Assembly (NCBI GenBank): GCA_963618015.1
Contig: CAVEQS010000006.1
Location: forward strand, 1-64,000
Source: Apopatocola sp963618015
GTDB lineage: Bacteria; Bacillota; Clostridia; Oscillospirales; Oscillospiraceae
Direction of reading: 5' to 3'
DNA: 64,000 nucleotides
Within the stretch, counting starts at the first letter, position 1. Every line of letters begins with the position of its first letter. Positions 24,572-33,444 of the stretch are shown here, in pieces. Below the pieces are notes generated by a model. The model worked only from the letters and a program-made list of their open reading frames with translations, searched no databases and was not told the DNA's origin. A program made the position numbers and the translations under genes.

Positions 24572-24604
24572 TCGACAATTATTCTTTACGGAGAATCTAT
24601 ACCC

Positions 24605-25372
24605 ATGATCACCATTCGCGAATACGTTCGCCCCGCCACGCTTGAAGAGGCGTGGGCGCTCAACCAGAAGCGTACGAGCCGCGTTCTCGGCGGGATGCTC
24701 TGGCTCAAAATGCAGCACGCCGCCGTCGGCACGGCGATCGACCTTTCCGGTCTCGGCCTTGACACGATCGAGGAGACGCCGGAAGAATTCACCGCCGGCG
24801 CGATGGTCTCGCTGCGCGCGCTCGAAACGAACGCGGCGCTCAATGCCTACACGAATGGCGCGGTGCGCGAGGCGCTGCGCCACATCGTCGGCGTGCAGTT
24901 TCGGAATACCGCAACGCTCGGCGGGAGCGTCTATGGCCGGTTCGGCTTTTCGGATGTGCTCACGCTGCTCCTTGCACTGAATGCCTCGGTCGAGCTCTAT
25001 AAGGGCGGCATCATCCCGCTGGCGCGGTTTGCCGAAATGCCGTTTGACCGGGATATCCTTGTGCGCGTGCATATCCCAAAGGAAAACACCGCCTTTTTCT
25101 ACGAGTCCGTGCGCCCGACAAGGACGGATTTTCCATCGCTCACCTGCGCCGCGGCGCGCCTGGAGAGCGGGGAATACCGCTTCGCCATCGGCGCGCGGCC
25201 CGGGAAAGCGGTCGTGCTCGCGCCGCAGGGAACGCCGGAGGAACTGCCGGAGCTCGTCTGTGCGCAGCTTGTGACCGGCTCCAACCTTCGCGGCAGCGCC
25301 GAATACCGGAAGCATCTCGCCCGCGTGCTCGTCCGCCGCGCCGTGGAAACGCTGGAAGGAGGCGCGAAATGA
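24605..25372 (+). CDS. Molybdenum hydroxylase, FAD-binding subunit (CoxM/XdhB-like)
   Basis: A 255-residue medium subunit of the xanthine dehydrogenase family. EYVRPATLEEAWAL opens the FAD-binding PCMH-type domain, and ATLGGSVYGRFGFSDVLTLL is the second flavin-binding motif. The first flavin loop, normally AGGTDL, is replaced by LGGMLWL. The C-terminal beta domain ends with the usual FxGSAEYRxxL-like stretch (SNLRGSAEYRKHLARVLVRR). It passes electrons between the iron-sulfur subunit and the acceptor. The stop overlaps the next start as ATGA. Confidence 0.88.
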   Translation: MITIREYVRPATLEEAWALNQKRTSRVLGGMLWLKMQHAAVGTAIDLSGLGLDTIEETPEEFTAGAMVSLRALETNAALNAYTNGAVREALRHIVGVQFRNTATLGGSVYGRFGFSDVLTLLLALNASVELYKGGIIPLARFAEMPFDRDILVRVHIPKENTAFFYESVRPTRTDFPSLTCAAARLESGEYRFAIGARPGKAVVLAPQGTPEELPELVCAQLVTGSNLRGSAEYRKHLARVLVRRAVETLEGGAK

Positions 25373-25839
25373 AGCTTACCTTCACACTCAACGAAAAGAG
25401 CGTGTCCGCGGATATCGCGCCGGACACGCTGCTGCTCGATCTCGTGCGGCATCTCGGCTGCAAAAGCGTCAAGCGCGGCTGCGGCACCGGCAACTGCGGG
25501 CTCTGCACCGTGTATCTGGACGGCACGCCCGTCCTCTCCTGCGCGACGCTTGCCGCGCGTGTGCAGGGGCGGAGCGTCACGACGCTCGAGGGGCTGCAGG
25601 AGGAAGCCGCGGAATTCGGCGCATTCCTTGCCGATCAGGGCGCGGAGCAATGCGGCTTCTGCAACAGCGGCTTTATTATGAATGCGCTCGCACTCCTGCG
25701 CGATAATCCCGACCCGGACGAGGACGAGATCAAAGAATATCTGGCGGGCAATCTCTGCCGCTGCTCCGGCTATGAAGGCCAGCTGCGCGCCATACAGAGC
25801 TTCCTCGCGTGGAAAAAGGCGAAGGAGGCAAGCGAATGA
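25369..25839 (+). CDS. Molybdenum hydroxylase, 2Fe-2S subunit (CoxS/XdhC-like)
   Basis: A 156-residue small subunit with two [2Fe-2S] domains. The plant-ferredoxin-like domain has four cysteines, in GCKSVKRGCGTGNCGLC and VLSC. The helical domain has CGFC and CRCSG. It relays electrons from molybdopterin to FAD. ATGA overlaps on both sides show tight co-translation with its partners. Confidence 0.95.
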   Translation: MKLTFTLNEKSVSADIAPDTLLLDLVRHLGCKSVKRGCGTGNCGLCTVYLDGTPVLSCATLAARVQGRSVTTLEGLQEEAAEFGAFLADQGAEQCGFCNSGFIMNALALLRDNPDPDEDEIKEYLAGNLCRCSGYEGQLRAIQSFLAWKKAKEASE

Positions 25840-28112
25840 ACACCGTAAATCATGGCGTGCGCAAGATAGACGCCATGCAGCTCGTGACCGGCCAGCCGGT
25901 CTATACCGAGGACATCGCGCCCGAAAACTGCCTCGTAGTAAAGCTCCTCCGCTCGCCGCACGCAAACGCCATCGTTCGCGAGATCGACACCTCTCGCGCT
26001 ATGCGCGTACCCGGCATGGAGGCTGTCTTCACGTGGAAGGACGTGCCGCAAAATGCCCGGCGCTATACGCAGGCCGGGCAGACCGCGCCCGAGCCGAGTC
26101 CGCTCGACCGGCTCGTGATCGACCGCCACGTCCGCTTTGCGGGCGATGTTGTTGCGATTCTCGCCGGACAGGATGAGGCGTGCGTTGATAAGGCGATGAA
26201 GCTCGTAAAGGTCGAATACGACGTGCTCGAGCCGGTGCTCGATTTCCACACCGCGCTCGATAACTCTGTTCTCGTCCACCCGGAGGAAAACTGGGAGGCG
26301 CAATGCCCCGTCGGCGCGGACAACCGGCGCAATCTCTGTGCGCATGAGGCCGATGCTAAGGGTGACATTGACGCCGTGCTCCGCGACTGTGATATCGTCA
26401 TCGACCGCGTATACCACACGAAGGCCTGCCAGCAGACGCCGATGGAGACGTTCCGCACGTTCTGCACGATCGATACCTACGGGCGGCTGCACATCGTGAG
26501 CTCCACGCAGATCGTGTTCCACACGCGCCGCATCGTGGCGAACGCCCTGCACATCCCGCGCTCGAAGATCCGCGTGACCAAGCCGCGCGTCGGCGGCGGG
26601 TTCGGCGCGAAGCAGACGGCGGTGAGCGCCGTTTACCCGGCGTTCGTCACGTGGATGACGAAAAAGCCGAGCATGATCCTTTTCGACCGCCGCGAGTGCA
26701 TGATCGCGGGCAGCCCGCGGCACGAGATGGAAATGCACGTCCGTCTCGGCGCGGACAAGAACGGCATTGTGCGCGGCATCGATCTCTATACGCTCTCGAA
26801 CACCGGCGCTTACGGCGAGCATGGCCCCACGACCGTCGGCCTCTCCGGCCACAAATCCATCCCGCTTTACGCCAAGGCCGAGGCGTACCGGTTCGTGTAC
26901 GACGTGGTATACACCAACCATATGTCCTCGGGGGCATACCGCGGCTACGGCGCGACGCAGGGGCTCTTCGCCGTGGAGTCTGCCGTGAATGAGCTGGCTG
27001 CGCGCCTCGGCATCGATCCCTTTGAGATACGAAAGCGCAACATCCCCCGCGAGGGCGAGGTGATGCCCGCCTATTACGGGCAGGAGAACACGAGCTGCGC
27101 GCTTGAGGCGTGCCTGGAAAGCGTGCGGCAGCGCATCGGCTGGGACGAAAAATACCCCTGCCGCGATATGGGCGGGGGCAAAGTGCGCGCCGTCGGCATG
27201 GGTATGGCGATGCAGGGCTCCGGCATCAACAATGTGGACGTCGGCAGTGCCGCGCTCCGGCTGAACGACGGCGGCGGGTACACCCTCTCCATCGGCGCGG
27301 CGGACATGGGCACCGGCTGCGATACCATTCTTGCGCAGATCGCCGCCGAAGCGCTCGACTGCCCGCTGGAGAACATCTCCGTTCTCGGCGCGGACACGGA
27401 TTCCTCACCCTACGACTCCGGCTCCTACGCTTCCAGCACGACGTATGTTACCGGCAAGGCCGTGGAGGAATGCGCGCTCGCGCTGCGCGAAAAGATCGCG
27501 GCGTTTGCCGCGCAAAAGCTTGGCTGCGATGTGGCTGACGTGATCCTCACCGGCAGCTGCGCCGAGACTGCGGACGGGGAGAAGTCCATCACGCTTGAGG
27601 AACTCGCGCTCGCCTCGCAATGCGGCGGAACGGTCGCGCTCGAAGCGATCGTGACGCACACCTCATCGATCTCGCCCCCGCCGTTCATGGTGGGCGCGGC
27701 CGAGATCGAGCTCGACCGCGAGACCGGAGAGACGCAGGTCGTGAACTTCGTCGCCGCCGTGGACTGCGGCACGCCCATCAACCCGAATCTCGCCCGCGTA
27801 CAGGCCGAGGGCGGCATATTGCAGGGTATCGGCATGGCGCTCACGGAAAACGTCACCTACGACCGCCGCGGCATGCCGGTGGAAAACTCCCTCATGCAGT
27901 ACAAGATCCCGACGCGGCAGGACATCGGCCATATCTCCGTCGCGTTCGAGTCAAGCTACGAGGAGACCGGGCCGTACGGCGCAAAGTCCATCGGCGAGGT
28001 CGTCATCAACACGCCCCTCCCGGCGATCGCCGACGCGGTGTACAACGCCACCGGGAAGCAGTTTTATGAGCTTCCCATCACGCCGGAGCAGATCGCCATG
28101 GCAACGAAATGA
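25836..28112 (+). CDS. Molybdenum hydroxylase, molybdopterin-binding subunit (CoxL/XdhA-like)
   Basis: A 758-residue catalytic subunit. Seen: the molybdopterin loop GGGFGAKQ, YRGYGATQG, and near the C-terminus the active-site glutamate in YGAKSIGEV. The first domain (VTGQPVYTEDIAPENCLVVK) is the ald_xan_dh a/b hammerhead. It hydroxylates an aromatic heterocycle, aldehyde or similar compound using water. The substrate-pocket glutamate found in true xanthine dehydrogenases is not obvious, so purine oxidation is only one option. No cofactor-maturation gene lies beside it. Confidence 0.9.
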   Translation: MNTVNHGVRKIDAMQLVTGQPVYTEDIAPENCLVVKLLRSPHANAIVREIDTSRAMRVPGMEAVFTWKDVPQNARRYTQAGQTAPEPSPLDRLVIDRHVRFAGDVVAILAGQDEACVDKAMKLVKVEYDVLEPVLDFHTALDNSVLVHPEENWEAQCPVGADNRRNLCAHEADAKGDIDAVLRDCDIVIDRVYHTKACQQTPMETFRTFCTIDTYGRLHIVSSTQIVFHTRRIVANALHIPRSKIRVTKPRVGGGFGAKQTAVSAVYPAFVTWMTKKPSMILFDRRECMIAGSPRHEMEMHVRLGADKNGIVRGIDLYTLSNTGAYGEHGPTTVGLSGHKSIPLYAKAEAYRFVYDVVYTNHMSSGAYRGYGATQGLFAVESAVNELAARLGIDPFEIRKRNIPREGEVMPAYYGQENTSCALEACLESVRQRIGWDEKYPCRDMGGGKVRAVGMGMAMQGSGINNVDVGSAALRLNDGGGYTLSIGAADMGTGCDTILAQIAAEALDCPLENISVLGADTDSSPYDSGSYASSTTYVTGKAVEECALALREKIAAFAAQKLGCDVADVILTGSCAETADGEKSITLEELALASQCGGTVALEAIVTHTSSISPPPFMVGAAEIELDRETGETQVVNFVAAVDCGTPINPNLARVQAEGGILQGIGMALTENVTYDRRGMPVENSLMQYKIPTRQDIGHISVAFESSYEETGPYGAKSIGEVVINTPLPAIADAVYNATGKQFYELPITPEQIAMATK

Positions 28113-28114
28113 AC

Positions 28115-28148
28115 AAAAACTCTCTGCCGCTTTTGGCAGAGAGTTTTT
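28115..28148 (+). terminator. Rho-independent terminator after the molybdenum hydroxylase operon
   Basis: AAAAACTCTCTGCC (28115-28128), loop GCTTTT, GGCAGAGAGTTTTT (28135-28148): a perfect stem with T tail. Confidence 0.92.
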
Positions 28149-28187
28149 GATATAAAGAAAAATGTCCGCAAGAGAAAAACTTTTTTG

Positions 28188-28216
28188 TTGACAGCACGGC
28201 GAAACTATGGTAAGGT
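28188..28216 (+). promoter_or_regulatory. Promoter of the riboswitch-controlled symporter
   Basis: TTGACA (28188-28193), 17-base spacer, TAAGGT (28211-28216). Confidence 0.75.
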
Positions 28217-28229
28217 AACACTCGAATTC

Positions 28230-28360
28230 CATAGAAGCTTTCAGGATCGATTGGAGAGACTGAAAGTGGAGGACACTCTGGAGAATCCCGTTTGATCGGG
28301 TGCCGAAGGTGCAAGGCTCGCATGCCGGGCCGAAACTCTCAGGCAAAAGGACAGGGCAGA
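28230..28360 (+). promoter_or_regulatory. Glycine riboswitch, single aptamer
   Basis: The conserved aptamer core is plain: GGTGCCGAAGGTGCAAGGC (28299-28317) and CGAAACTCTCAGGCAAAAGG (28331-28350), with a preceding ACTCTGGAGA. A hairpin CTTTCAG/CTGAAAG (28238-28244 with 28260-28266) precedes it in place of a first aptamer, so this looks like a singleton with a 5' ghost stem rather than the common tandem form. A terminator hairpin follows about 57 bases later. Ligand binding should control the Na+:alanine/glycine symporter downstream. Confidence 0.93.
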
Positions 28361-28417
28361 ATCGTGATAGACCGCGAAAATGTACGGGGTATTTCCGAAA
28401 CTGCATATTCTCTCCGG

Positions 28418-28445
28418 AGCTGCCGAAAAACCGGCAGCTTTTTCT
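28418..28445 (+). terminator. Riboswitch expression-platform terminator
   Basis: AGCTGCCG (28418-28425) with CGGCAGCT (28432-28439), then T run. It lies between the glycine aptamer and the symporter start, so it is the likely switching hairpin. Confidence 0.85.
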
Positions 28446-28469
28446 ATTTATCTAAGGAGGATCCCGCAC

Positions 28470-29891
28470 ATGTTCACCGCCATCGAAAACGCGCTCTATC
28501 CCGTGGTATGCGATCTCAATGCATACCTTTCCAACTATGTTCTCGTCTTTCTGCTCATCGCCGTCGGGCTCTGGTACTCGATCCGCACGCGCTTTGTGCA
28601 GGTTCGCTGCTTCGGCGAGGGGATGCGCCGCGTGTTCGGCAATCTCACGCTCCGCGGCGAAAAGCACGAGAGCGGCATGAGTTCCTTTCAGGCGCTCGCC
28701 ACCGCCATTGCCGCGCAGGTCGGCACCGGCAACATCGTCGGTGCGTCCGGCGCCATTCTGACCGGCGGCCCCGGCGCCATCTTCTGGATGTGGATCATCG
28801 CCTTTTTCGGCATGGCCACCATCTATGCTGAGGCGACGCTTGCGCTGACCACCCGGCAGGTCGATAAGGACGGCACGATCCACGGCGGCCCGGTGTATTA
28901 CATCACAACCGCTTTTAAAGGCGGCTTCGGAAAGTTCCTCGCGGGCTTCTTCGCCGTCGCCATCATTCTCGCGCTCGGCTTCATGGGATGCATGGTGCAG
29001 TCCAACTCCATCGGCTCCACGTTTGAAACCGCGTTCGGTGTTCCGACGTGGGTCGTTGGTATTGCGCTCGTGCTTCTCTGCGGCGTCATCTTCCTCGGCG
29101 GCGTGCGCCGTCTTGCCGCCGTTGCGGAAAAGATCGTGCCGGTCATGGCAGCGCTCTTCCTCGCGGGCGCGCTTGTCGTGCTCATTGTCCGCATCCGGTA
29201 CATCCCCGCGACATTCGGCATGATTTTCAAGTATGCCTTCCAGCCCCAGGCCATCATCGGCGGCGGCTTCGGCTATGCGCTGAAAACGGCGCTTTCGCAG
29301 GGCGCTAAGCGCGGTCTCTTCTCCAACGAGGCCGGCATGGGCTCCACGCCCCACGCCCACGCGCAGGCGCACGTCAAGTCCCCGCACGAGCAGGGCGTTG
29401 TGGCGATGATCGGCGTATTTATGGACACGTTTGTCGTGCTCACGCTCAACGCGCTCGTCATCATCTCCACGCTCTATACGCCCGACGGCCCGCTCGCGAA
29501 CGGCTACACCGGCAGCGTGACCGAGATCCTCGGCAAGAGCAATCTCGCGCAGACCGCGTTCGGCACCGTGTTCGGCAGCCGCTTCGGCGCAATTTTCGTG
29601 GCGGTGTGCCTCTTCTTCTTCGCGTTCTCCACGGTGCTGAGCTGGAATCTTTTCGGCAAGATCAACGTGATCTATCTCTTCGGCCGCGAAAATGCAAAGC
29701 GGAGCACGGCGGTCTATACGGTCATTGCCCTCGTGTTCATCTTCGCCGGAACGATGATGTCCAACGACCTCGTCTGGGAGCTCACCGATCTTTTCAACAA
29801 CCTCATGGTGCTCCCGAACGCGCTCGCCCTCTTCGCTCTCACCGGCACGGTCGTTGCCATCGCGCGAAACAAAACAAAGGAACAATTGTAA
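28470..29891 (+). CDS. Sodium:alanine/glycine symporter, AGCS family
   Basis: A 473-residue membrane transporter with about ten to eleven hydrophobic segments. Family signatures: GMSSFQALATAIAAQVGTGN then IVGASGAILTGGPGAIFWMW, and GLFSNEAGMGSTPHAHA. It imports alanine or glycine with Na+. The start is chosen after TAAGGAGGATC; the glycine riboswitch and a terminator precede it, which supports glycine as substrate. Confidence 0.95.
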   Translation: MFTAIENALYPVVCDLNAYLSNYVLVFLLIAVGLWYSIRTRFVQVRCFGEGMRRVFGNLTLRGEKHESGMSSFQALATAIAAQVGTGNIVGASGAILTGGPGAIFWMWIIAFFGMATIYAEATLALTTRQVDKDGTIHGGPVYYITTAFKGGFGKFLAGFFAVAIILALGFMGCMVQSNSIGSTFETAFGVPTWVVGIALVLLCGVIFLGGVRRLAAVAEKIVPVMAALFLAGALVVLIVRIRYIPATFGMIFKYAFQPQAIIGGGFGYALKTALSQGAKRGLFSNEAGMGSTPHAHAQAHVKSPHEQGVVAMIGVFMDTFVVLTLNALVIISTLYTPDGPLANGYTGSVTEILGKSNLAQTAFGTVFGSRFGAIFVAVCLFFFAFSTVLSWNLFGKINVIYLFGRENAKRSTAVYTVIALVFIFAGTMMSNDLVWELTDLFNNLMVLPNALALFALTGTVVAIARNKTKEQL

Positions 29892-29909
29892 AGTGTAAAA
29901 AAATAAGAG

Positions 29910-29951
29910 GCTCGCCGTCGTTTCCGATGCGAAACGGCGGCGAGCTTTTTT
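29910..29951. terminator. Bidirectional terminator
   Basis: GCTCGCCGTCGTTTC (29910-29924) with GAAACGGCGGCGAGC (29931-29945), one mismatch, six T after. It separates the symporter from the convergent membrane-protein gene. Confidence 0.88.
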
Positions 29952-31678
29952 CAATGCTGTACCGGCGTCAGGAAAATGCCGTCCGGCGTCGTTTCCGCCA
30001 GATACGAAAACCGTCGGCAGAACGTCTCGGTGAACGCCGCGTCCTTCGCGGCGGCCCAGACCACCATGGGGCGATTTTCCGGGTTGAGCGCGTAGTACAT
30101 CTCCAGCCGGTCGAGCGCTGCATCGTCCAGACCGGAGAGCCACGGGGAATAGGCGGCGTTTTGATAAGCGCCCATGCTCATCCATGTATTGCCTGTGAGC
30201 ACCAGAACACGCCCGCCGCCGCTGCGGCGCGCGAGCTCCGCCATGACGCGCTGGGTGGCCGCGTATTCCTCCGCTGCTTTCGGCTCGACGATAAGACCTT
30301 TGTGCGTTCCTTCCGTGATGGCCTCCGTCTGCTCGCGGATCGTTGCGCCCCAGAAAACGTTCCGGTAACGGAGGCAGGCCGCGCCGCCGATCTGCAAGAG
30401 CAGGAGCACGGCGAGCGCTGCGGCACGAAGCGGCCGTCTTTCCGGAAAGATCCGCTTCGCCGTGCGGAAAATGACTGCTATGCTGCACGGAACGGCGCTC
30501 GCTGCGGCGGAAAAGACCGCGTACTGCCCCTGATTGGAGCCGAGAATGACGAGCGCGGAATAGAGCATCCCCGGCAGCCACCACAGCAGCGCGATAGGCC
30601 GCACGGTGTCCGCGTCCAACGGCGGCGTGAGCACGAAGCAGAGCAGCGCGAGAGCATTCACGGCGTACATCATGAAGTTGGGCTGCGGCCAGAGCACGGC
30701 GTAGAGGAGTTCCGCCGCTGCCGTGAGAAGAGCTCCGGCGAGAAAGTACGCCGCAGCGTGCTTTTCCCGGTGCTTATCCAACCGCGCGGCAAGCGCGAGT
30801 GCAAACACCAGAAACAGACACGCGCCCGGCAGAGGATGGGCGCGGTAGAACACATGGTATGGATACCGCAGCAGCAAGAGCAGCAGCGAGAGGGGAAACG
30901 ATGTCTGCCCCGCGTGCTCCGGATCGGAGAAAATGCCGCGCAGCGCGGCGGGGAGCTTTGCAAGATCTGCGCCGCGGAGCCCGACAAGGAAAAACGCCGC
31001 CGCGAGGATCGCCGCGCCGAGCGTAAAAAGACCGAACGCACGGGGCGAAAACGCGGGAAGACACCCCGGACGCTTTCGCAGCAGTACCGCGGCGATCGCG
31101 TACGAGAGATATACGAGCACCAGATACGGGCAGCAGAGCACCGCCCCGGCAAAGCACAGCCCGGCAAGGATGTACGCCGTGCGGCTATGCTCTCCCGTGG
31201 GGACGAGCAGCGCGCCGGCCAGTGCCAGAAAAAGCACGCCGAACGAATTATAGCTGAGCGCGTTGATGCCGAACGGCGCATACACCGCGAGCGCGAGCGC
31301 GCCCGCCGCTGCCCCGGTGCGATCGTACCGCCGCAGCCGGAGATAGATAGCGGCGGAGACGAGACTCTGCACCGCCGCGAAAAGATACCGGAGTGCGAGA
31401 TAGATGCCGTCCGTCCCGCCGCTCAGGCGCTCATAGAGCCGCACCGGCAGATAGAGCAGCACGCTCGAGAGCTGCGAAACGTGCCACTCGTCGATGAGCA
31501 GCCGGTCGCCCTGCGTCAGACGGCGGGCGATCGTGGGGTAGAACGATTCGTCGATGTTTGCAAACCCGTAGCGCGCACGCACGCAGAAAAACGCCGCGGC
31601 CGCCGCGAGCAGCAGAAAAAAGAGCGCGTCGCGGCGGTCGAGACGAGTTTTTCGCGCAGTATCACTCGATGGAGTCAT
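29951..31678 (-). CDS. Polytopic membrane protein, GT-C glycosyltransferase-like
   Basis: A 575-residue protein with many hydrophobic segments. The first helix (ALFFLLLAAAAAFFCV) is followed by an external loop containing NIDESFY, which resembles the acidic catalytic loop of GT-C enzymes that transfer sugars from polyprenyl-phosphate donors. About ten further helices follow, then a soluble C-terminal domain of about 150 residues. The start at 31678 gives a 17-base overlap with the upstream deaminase gene. Function as a glycosyltransferase is inference from topology and the loop motif only. Confidence 0.7.
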   Translation of the reverse strand: MTPSSDTARKTRLDRRDALFFLLLAAAAAFFCVRARYGFANIDESFYPTIARRLTQGDRLLIDEWHVSQLSSVLLYLPVRLYERLSGGTDGIYLALRYLFAAVQSLVSAAIYLRLRRYDRTGAAAGALALAVYAPFGINALSYNSFGVLFLALAGALLVPTGEHSRTAYILAGLCFAGAVLCCPYLVLVYLSYAIAAVLLRKRPGCLPAFSPRAFGLFTLGAAILAAAFFLVGLRGADLAKLPAALRGIFSDPEHAGQTSFPLSLLLLLLRYPYHVFYRAHPLPGACLFLVFALALAARLDKHREKHAAAYFLAGALLTAAAELLYAVLWPQPNFMMYAVNALALLCFVLTPPLDADTVRPIALLWWLPGMLYSALVILGSNQGQYAVFSAAASAVPCSIAVIFRTAKRIFPERRPLRAAALAVLLLLQIGGAACLRYRNVFWGATIREQTEAITEGTHKGLIVEPKAAEEYAATQRVMAELARRSGGGRVLVLTGNTWMSMGAYQNAAYSPWLSGLDDAALDRLEMYYALNPENRPMVVWAAAKDAAFTETFCRRFSYLAETTPDGIFLTPVQH

Positions 31679-32138
31679 CGTGATATACCCAGTCGCGGAC
31701 GAGTGTGGTCGTGTACTCGTCGCGCCCGGTGCGGCAGACGACCTGCGCGATGCCGGCGTTGATGATGAGCCGGCGGCACATGGCGCACGGCGTCGTTTCC
31801 GGGTAGTAGTCGCCGGTGACGGCGTCGTGCCCGACAAGATAGAGCGTGGCGCCCATCATGTCGCGCCGCGCGGCGGAGATGATGGCGTTCGCCTCGGCGT
31901 GGACGCTGCGGCAGAGCTCATACCGCTCCCCGGCGGGGATGTTCAGCTCGCGCCGGGCGCAGTAGCCGAGATCGGAGCAGTTGCGCCGTCCGCGCGGCGC
32001 ACCGTTGTAGCCGGTGGCGACGATCTCGTCGTCGCGCACGATGATCGCGCCGAACTGCCGCCGGAGACAGGTGCTGCGCTCCAGAGCGGCCTCGGCAATG
32101 TCGAGATAGTAATTCTCCTTGCTGCGGCGGTTGTCCAT
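31662..32138 (-). CDS. Deoxycytidylate (dCMP) deaminase-family protein
   Basis: A 158-residue zinc deaminase. Zinc motifs: HAEANAI (histidine ligand and proton-shuttling glutamate) and PCAMC (two cysteine ligands). The extra GYNGAPRGRRNC and DLGYC segments with more Cys/His match dCMP deaminases/ComEB. It would convert dCMP to dUMP for thymidylate synthesis. The start at 32138 follows AGGAGAAAAACC. Confidence 0.9.
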   Translation of the reverse strand: MDNRRSKENYYLDIAEAALERSTCLRRQFGAIIVRDDEIVATGYNGAPRGRRNCSDLGYCARRELNIPAGERYELCRSVHAEANAIISAARRDMMGATLYLVGHDAVTGDYYPETTPCAMCRRLIINAGIAQVVCRTGRDEYTTTLVRDWVYHDDSIE

Positions 32139-32210
32139 AGGTTTTTCTCCTATCTTTTTCTTTGTTATCCCGTCCATTTTACTCTGGCTGCACAAGTTTC
32201 GTCAATGCCC

Positions 32211-32237
32211 TTGTTTTTTCGTGAAAAAGATTATAAT
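32211..32237 (+). promoter_or_regulatory. Candidate promoter of queH-queT-sdaA
   Basis: TTGTTT (32211-32216), 15-base spacer, TATAAT (32232-32237), 36 bases before queH. The spacer is short. No preQ1 riboswitch motif was seen in the leader. Confidence 0.45.
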
Positions 32238-32272
32238 ATAAGTATTCCCTTGGAACGAAAGGAGGGCACGCC

Positions 32273-32878
32273 GTGCAGCAGAAAAACTATCAGCGGGAAA
32301 TGGACGCGCTCATCGCGTCGCTCGATGCCCGCCCCCGGCTCCTTCTCCACAGCTGCTGCGGCCCGTGCTCAAGCGCGTGTCTCGAGCGGCTCGCGCCGCA
32401 TTTCGATATCGACGTTTTCTTCTATAACCCGAACATCCTCCCGGCGGAGGAGTGGGAAACGCGGCTCTTCTGGCAGAAGCACCTGCTGGAAACGGCGCCG
32501 TTCTGCGCAAATGTCGGGCTGATCGTCCCGGAGCGGGACGAGACGGCGTTTCGTCTTGCCGCGGCGGGGCTGGAAAGTGAGAGCGAGGGCGGCGCACGGT
32601 GCACCGAGTGCTTTGTCCTCCGTCTCTCGCGCACGGCGGAGGCCGCGCGCGAGGGCGGATACGACTATTTCGCCACAACGCTCACCGTCTCCCCGCACAA
32701 GAATGCCCCGCTCATCAACGCCATCGGCGAAAAGCTCGCCGGGGAATACGGCGTACCCTGGCTGCCGTCCGACTTTAAAAAGCGCGACGGCTACCGCCGG
32801 AGCATTGAACTTTCGCACGAATACGGACTGTACCGCCAGAGCTGGTGCGGCTGCGGTCTGCCCGAAGATATTTCGTAA
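32273..32878 (+). CDS. queH: Epoxyqueuosine reductase QueH
   Basis: A 201-residue member of the DUF208/QueH family, which performs the last step of queuosine biosynthesis in tRNA, non-orthologous to QueG. The conserved cysteines are visible in HSCCGPCSSACLERL near the N-terminus, then YNPNILPAEEW, RCTECFVLRLSR and the late SWCGCG; these bind a 4Fe-4S cluster and iron. The GTG start has AAGGAGGG upstream. The next gene encodes a QueT-like transporter, which supports the assignment. Confidence 0.93.
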   Translation: MQQKNYQREMDALIASLDARPRLLLHSCCGPCSSACLERLAPHFDIDVFFYNPNILPAEEWETRLFWQKHLLETAPFCANVGLIVPERDETAFRLAAAGLESESEGGARCTECFVLRLSRTAEAAREGGYDYFATTLTVSPHKNAPLINAIGEKLAGEYGVPWLPSDFKKRDGYRRSIELSHEYGLYRQSWCGCGLPEDIS

Positions 32879-32907
32879 TCACTAACCACAGAAAGAGGTA
32901 CCCCGTC

Positions 32908-33444
32908 TTGAACAGCAACGATCTCCGCGAAAAGCTCATCATCCCCGCCGTCGTCGGCGCGCTCTATGCCGCGCTCACGATGCTCCTTGCCCCCATCAGT
33001 TACGGCAATCTGCAATTTCGTATCTCGGAAGCGCTGTGCGTGCTGCCGGTTTTCTTCCCGTATACGTCCGTCGGCCTGTTCCTCGGCTGCGCGCTCGCAA
33101 ACATGATCTCCGCCGCCGGGATTTTGGACGTCATTTTCGGCTCTCTCGCCACGCTCGCGGCGGGGCTGTGCGCCGCGGCATGCGGGCGCGAGGCGCGCCG
33201 CACCGGCGCGCTGCCCTCCACGGCAAAGCGTGTTCTCGCGTGCCTGAGCCCCGTGGTCTGGAACGGCATCGTTATCGGCGCGGTGCTCGCGTGGAGCTTC
33301 GCGCGCGACGCCTTCTGGCCGAGCTTTCTGCTCTTCGGCGCGGAGGTCGCGCTCGGCGAGGCGGGCGTGTTGTTCCTGCTTGGCATGCCTCTCCTCGCGC
33401 TCATCCCCCGGATCTTTCATTTGGAAAGGAAGAACGCTGCATGA
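32908..33444 (+). CDS. queT: QueT-family queuosine-precursor transporter
   Basis: A 178-residue membrane protein, S-component of an ECF importer. SYGNLQFRISEALCVLPVFF is a typical QueT motif, followed by further membrane helices and WNGIVIGAVLAW. It would import preQ1 or a related precursor with a shared ECF module. The TTG start at 32908 gives the expected N-terminus behind AGAAAGAGG. The stop overlaps sdaA as ATGA, an unusual coupling of base-salvage and amino-acid genes. Confidence 0.88.
   Translation: MNSNDLREKLIIPAVVGALYAALTMLLAPISYGNLQFRISEALCVLPVFFPYTSVGLFLGCALANMISAAGILDVIFGSLATLAAGLCAAACGREARRTGALPSTAKRVLACLSPVVWNGIVIGAVLAWSFARDAFWPSFLLFGAEVALGEAGVLFLLGMPLLALIPRIFHLERKNAA

Noticed and set aside
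28230..28266. First aptamer of a tandem glycine riboswitch
   Set aside because: Only a hairpin is present; the conserved core sequences occur once.
32139..32272. preQ1 riboswitch before queH
   Set aside because: No conserved preQ1 core or pseudoknot could be found in the leader.
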